A stretch of DNA of 64,000 bases. It comes from Neophaeococcomyces mojaviensis (taxonomy: Eukaryota > Ascomycota > Eurotiomycetes > Chaetothyriales). The stretch lies in contig JAPDRQ010000109.1 in the NCBI GenBank assembly GCA_030247915.1, positions 1 to 64,000 on the forward strand. Direction: 5' to 3'. The notes beneath the pieces are model-generated. The model was not told the origin of the DNA and made no database searches. It was given only the letters and a program-made list of their open reading frames with translations. The first letter of the stretch is position 1. Every line of letters starts with the position of its first letter. This document shows, one piece after another, positions 61,888 to 64,000 of this stretch. The position numbers and the translations under genes are program-made.

Positions 61888-63922
61888 TTACAAATCATGC
61901 ACTCCACTGTTTTTCGTCATCCCTCTAAACTTCTTTCCCCATATGTAGAATACCACACCGAAGCTACACCACAGGAATATCAAACACATGTTCAACATGA
62001 TAGGCGGCACGAACCCACTCTCTTCAACCCAAGGCGTGATGAATTTACTGAATCCATAACCCCACACATTCTTGTTCACCGTGATTGTTACCATGATGCT
62101 TCCGGCAACCGGCTTATATGAATCAACTGCATATGTGGTTGCGATCGCCGGAATAGCCGCCACCTGTATGCCGGCACAAGTATAGCCAATCAGCACGATC
62201 GCCTCCCATGGCCATTTATATTGGTATCCAAACGCGACGACGAAGTTTCCGAGTAGCATGATGCAGACGAACGGGAAGAGTGTCGGAAGACGCATTTCTG
62301 GTTCTCTGATGCCGCGGTTTCGAGAGGTCAAGCGGGCTGCGAACCAATCGGAGAGCCAGCCGTTGGCGAAGAGGCCGATGATCGCGCCGGCGAGGATGGC
62401 GAAGTTCATGAACCCGATGGTTTGTGAGGTATAGTTATATGGTGGGGCGGCGAAGGCTTGGGATTGAGTTAGGTTGATTGTGAGGAAAGAGGAAGCGGAC
62501 CAGGAGACGACGAAGGCGCCGAATTCAACTATCGGGTAGGCAAAGAGTTTGATTGGGATCCAAAGATCCATCAGGATTGTGTTGAAAGGATGCGCGTTCG
62601 GTTGGAAAAGTTTGAACTGGGACTTGGAGGGGGTGCCTTTGTGCAAATACGGGTCGCGGTCGGCAGTCATGACAGGAGCTATGTTTGCTGGCATTGTATC
62701 AGAGACGGTGCCGTTGGTTGTGGTGTGGGCGATTGCATCGGTGTCGGCAACTTTGTCGGAGTGCTCGACGGAAGCACCGTTCAATGCGAGCTTCTCGTTA
62801 GTCATCGAGCGGGCTGAAATACTGGCTTGTCGAAGCACTTCTTTCGGGTGGGCGCGATGCCATTTTGTTTCCGGGAACAGAAAAACTAGAAGGATGGCTA
62901 GCAGGGCGTGCATGCCAACATTAAGCCACCAGAAGCTGCGCCATCCAACGTGTTCGGCCATAGGACCGGCGACGATAGGGCCAACCATTAAGCTACCAAA
63001 GTAGAACGTGAAATACAAAGTGTTCCTAGTGAAAGTCAGCCATGAATACAAAGCGCATCGCAGGACTGATAAAGAGGGAAGCACTCAGAACAGGAATAAG
63101 TTTTGTGGCATACCAGGCACCTCGCTCATGGAGGAAGAAGATATCTGCGGTAATTTGAGGTTGGGCAGTCTAACAACCACATTAGCCAATGAACATGAGG
63201 GAGGCGCAGGAGAAGTACATACCTCTGCAGGCCCTGCTCCAATGCCATTAAGAATACAGGCTCCCATGAAGCTGCCATATGTCTTGGCTTCAGCACGCCA
63301 GATGTTACTTGCAAGACATATGATGGTAGAGAAGATCAGAACAGGGCGTCGTCCAAAGGAAGTCTGGATAGGCACCCTAGTGGAGTTAGGGAAATGGTTG
63401 TGGTTAATTGAGTGTGCCATACCAAATGAAGTTACTGAAACCCAGCACGAGAATGCAGACACCAGTGAACTGCACGACATCTGCCAGACTAGCATCAAAT
63501 GCTTCCATGAGTTGTGGAAACATAGGTGCCAGCGCAAGAGGTCCGAAACCTTGTGCGAAAGATACTGCCGTTGTTAACGTGATTGTTGAGGTCTTCCAGA
63601 ATCGGTTCCAGTTCTAGATCTTGTCAGGCGCCTATACTCTGTGTCTAAATGTTTTCTTCAACATACCAACGGGTCATGAGGATCGTCCGAGGGCTGAGGC
63701 ACCAGCACCTTTGCCGAGCCTTCTCCAGCTTTGACGAAGTGGTGCGAGCCAACATCGCTCATAATCTCCGTTCCAGGATATAGCTTTGTGTGCAACTCAT
63801 CCTCCAACTTGGACGCGTCAGTAAGCTACAGAATTGCGTTGTTGAGAGAACAAGTACCTGGTGCAACTCCTATGAGGATTCGTTAGCGATGGATTTGGAA
63901 TGGCTGGGTTCGTTACTTGCAT
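61888..63922 (-). CDS. MFS transporter with seven exons including a 12-nt microexon
   Basis: The gene encodes a 565-residue MFS transporter. Exons are 63917-63922, 63858-63869, 63667-63807, 63423-63613, 63223-63376, 63114-63169 and 61888-63025. Together they read MQ, ELHQ, LEDELHT and onward, through PGTEIMSDVGSHHFVK, then NFIWVPIQTSFGRRPV, LNGIGAGPAE, DIFFLHERGAW and NTLYFTFYFGSLMVGP. These strings mark a fungal DHA1-like subgroup (Hol1-type or related) with a cytosolic N-terminal extension. The large last exon has a Ser/Thr-rich central loop and helices 7-12, ending VFYIWGKKFRG. All six introns (46-88 nt) restore frame. The first exon carries only two codons. The start is inferred; a longer exon 1 from another ATG did not fit the frame. 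The substrate is unknown. Confidence 0.85.
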
Positions 63923-64000
63923 TTTCATCATAATTCATCTCCATGCTCGGCAAATGCTATGCGAAGTGTTTGGGAAATAGGACAGTCGCAGTTGACGGTG

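Overview
The window is eukaryotic and reads as nuclear DNA of a filamentous ascomycete (Pezizomycotina, perhaps a dothideomycete; the class is inference). The reasons are many short spliceosomal introns (about 45-60 nt with CTAAC/CTGAC-like branch points), genes on both strands without operons, and a typical fungal gene set. No rRNA, tRNA, CRISPR array or prophage was found. I place 25 protein genes with good support, plus weaker candidates. Exon junctions were worked out by eye, and every multi-exon model given restores a single reading frame.

Layout. 0.8-6.6 kb: an intracellular beta-mannosidase and an MFS sugar porter diverge from a 1 kb intergenic region, probably a manno-oligosaccharide uptake and hydrolysis pair. 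7.7-9.4 kb: an acyltransferase of the condensation/Tri3-like superfamily standing alone. 10.7-16.9 kb: housekeeping genes SPB4 (rRNA helicase), DGK1 (CTP-dependent diacylglycerol kinase) and SFI1 (spindle pole body). 16.9-19.3 kb: an O-methyltransferase and a small cupin diverge, with a perfect 51-bp tandem duplication between them. 19.9-28.1 kb: allantoicase, ILV2, a RING-CH membrane ubiquitin ligase and GAL1. 29-40.8 kb: a small zinc-ribbon-like protein, SNF12, a DET1-like phosphatase, ILS1, a 62-residue twin-CX9C protein (NDUFAF8-like), a CsbD-like protein and a short spliced protein of unknown function.

40.8-47.4 kb is the accessory part. It holds a decayed Tc1/mariner transposase, a near-perfect 30-bp palindrome, a heptamer repeat, a small secreted cysteine-rich protein gene and otherwise little coding signal. 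47.4-64 kb returns to ordinary genes: bli-3, SNU23 diverging from HIS5, a J-domain protein, two MFS transporters, an F-box-like protein and a Gfo/Idh/MocA oxidoreductase.

Regulatory signals that match the genes behind them: a perfect Gcn4/CPC1 site (TGACTCA) 75 bp before ILV2; two more plus a TTAGGG telobox before ILS1; and two perfect ATF/CREB sites (TGACGTCA) between the NDUFAF8-like and CsbD-like genes. I found no convincing new multi-gene system. The best leads are the secreted cysteine-rich gene beside the dead transposon, the O-methyltransferase/cupin pair, the small genes hidden by introns, and unusual splicing (a GC-AG intron, a 12-nt microexon, and a possible 29-nt intron or frameshift).
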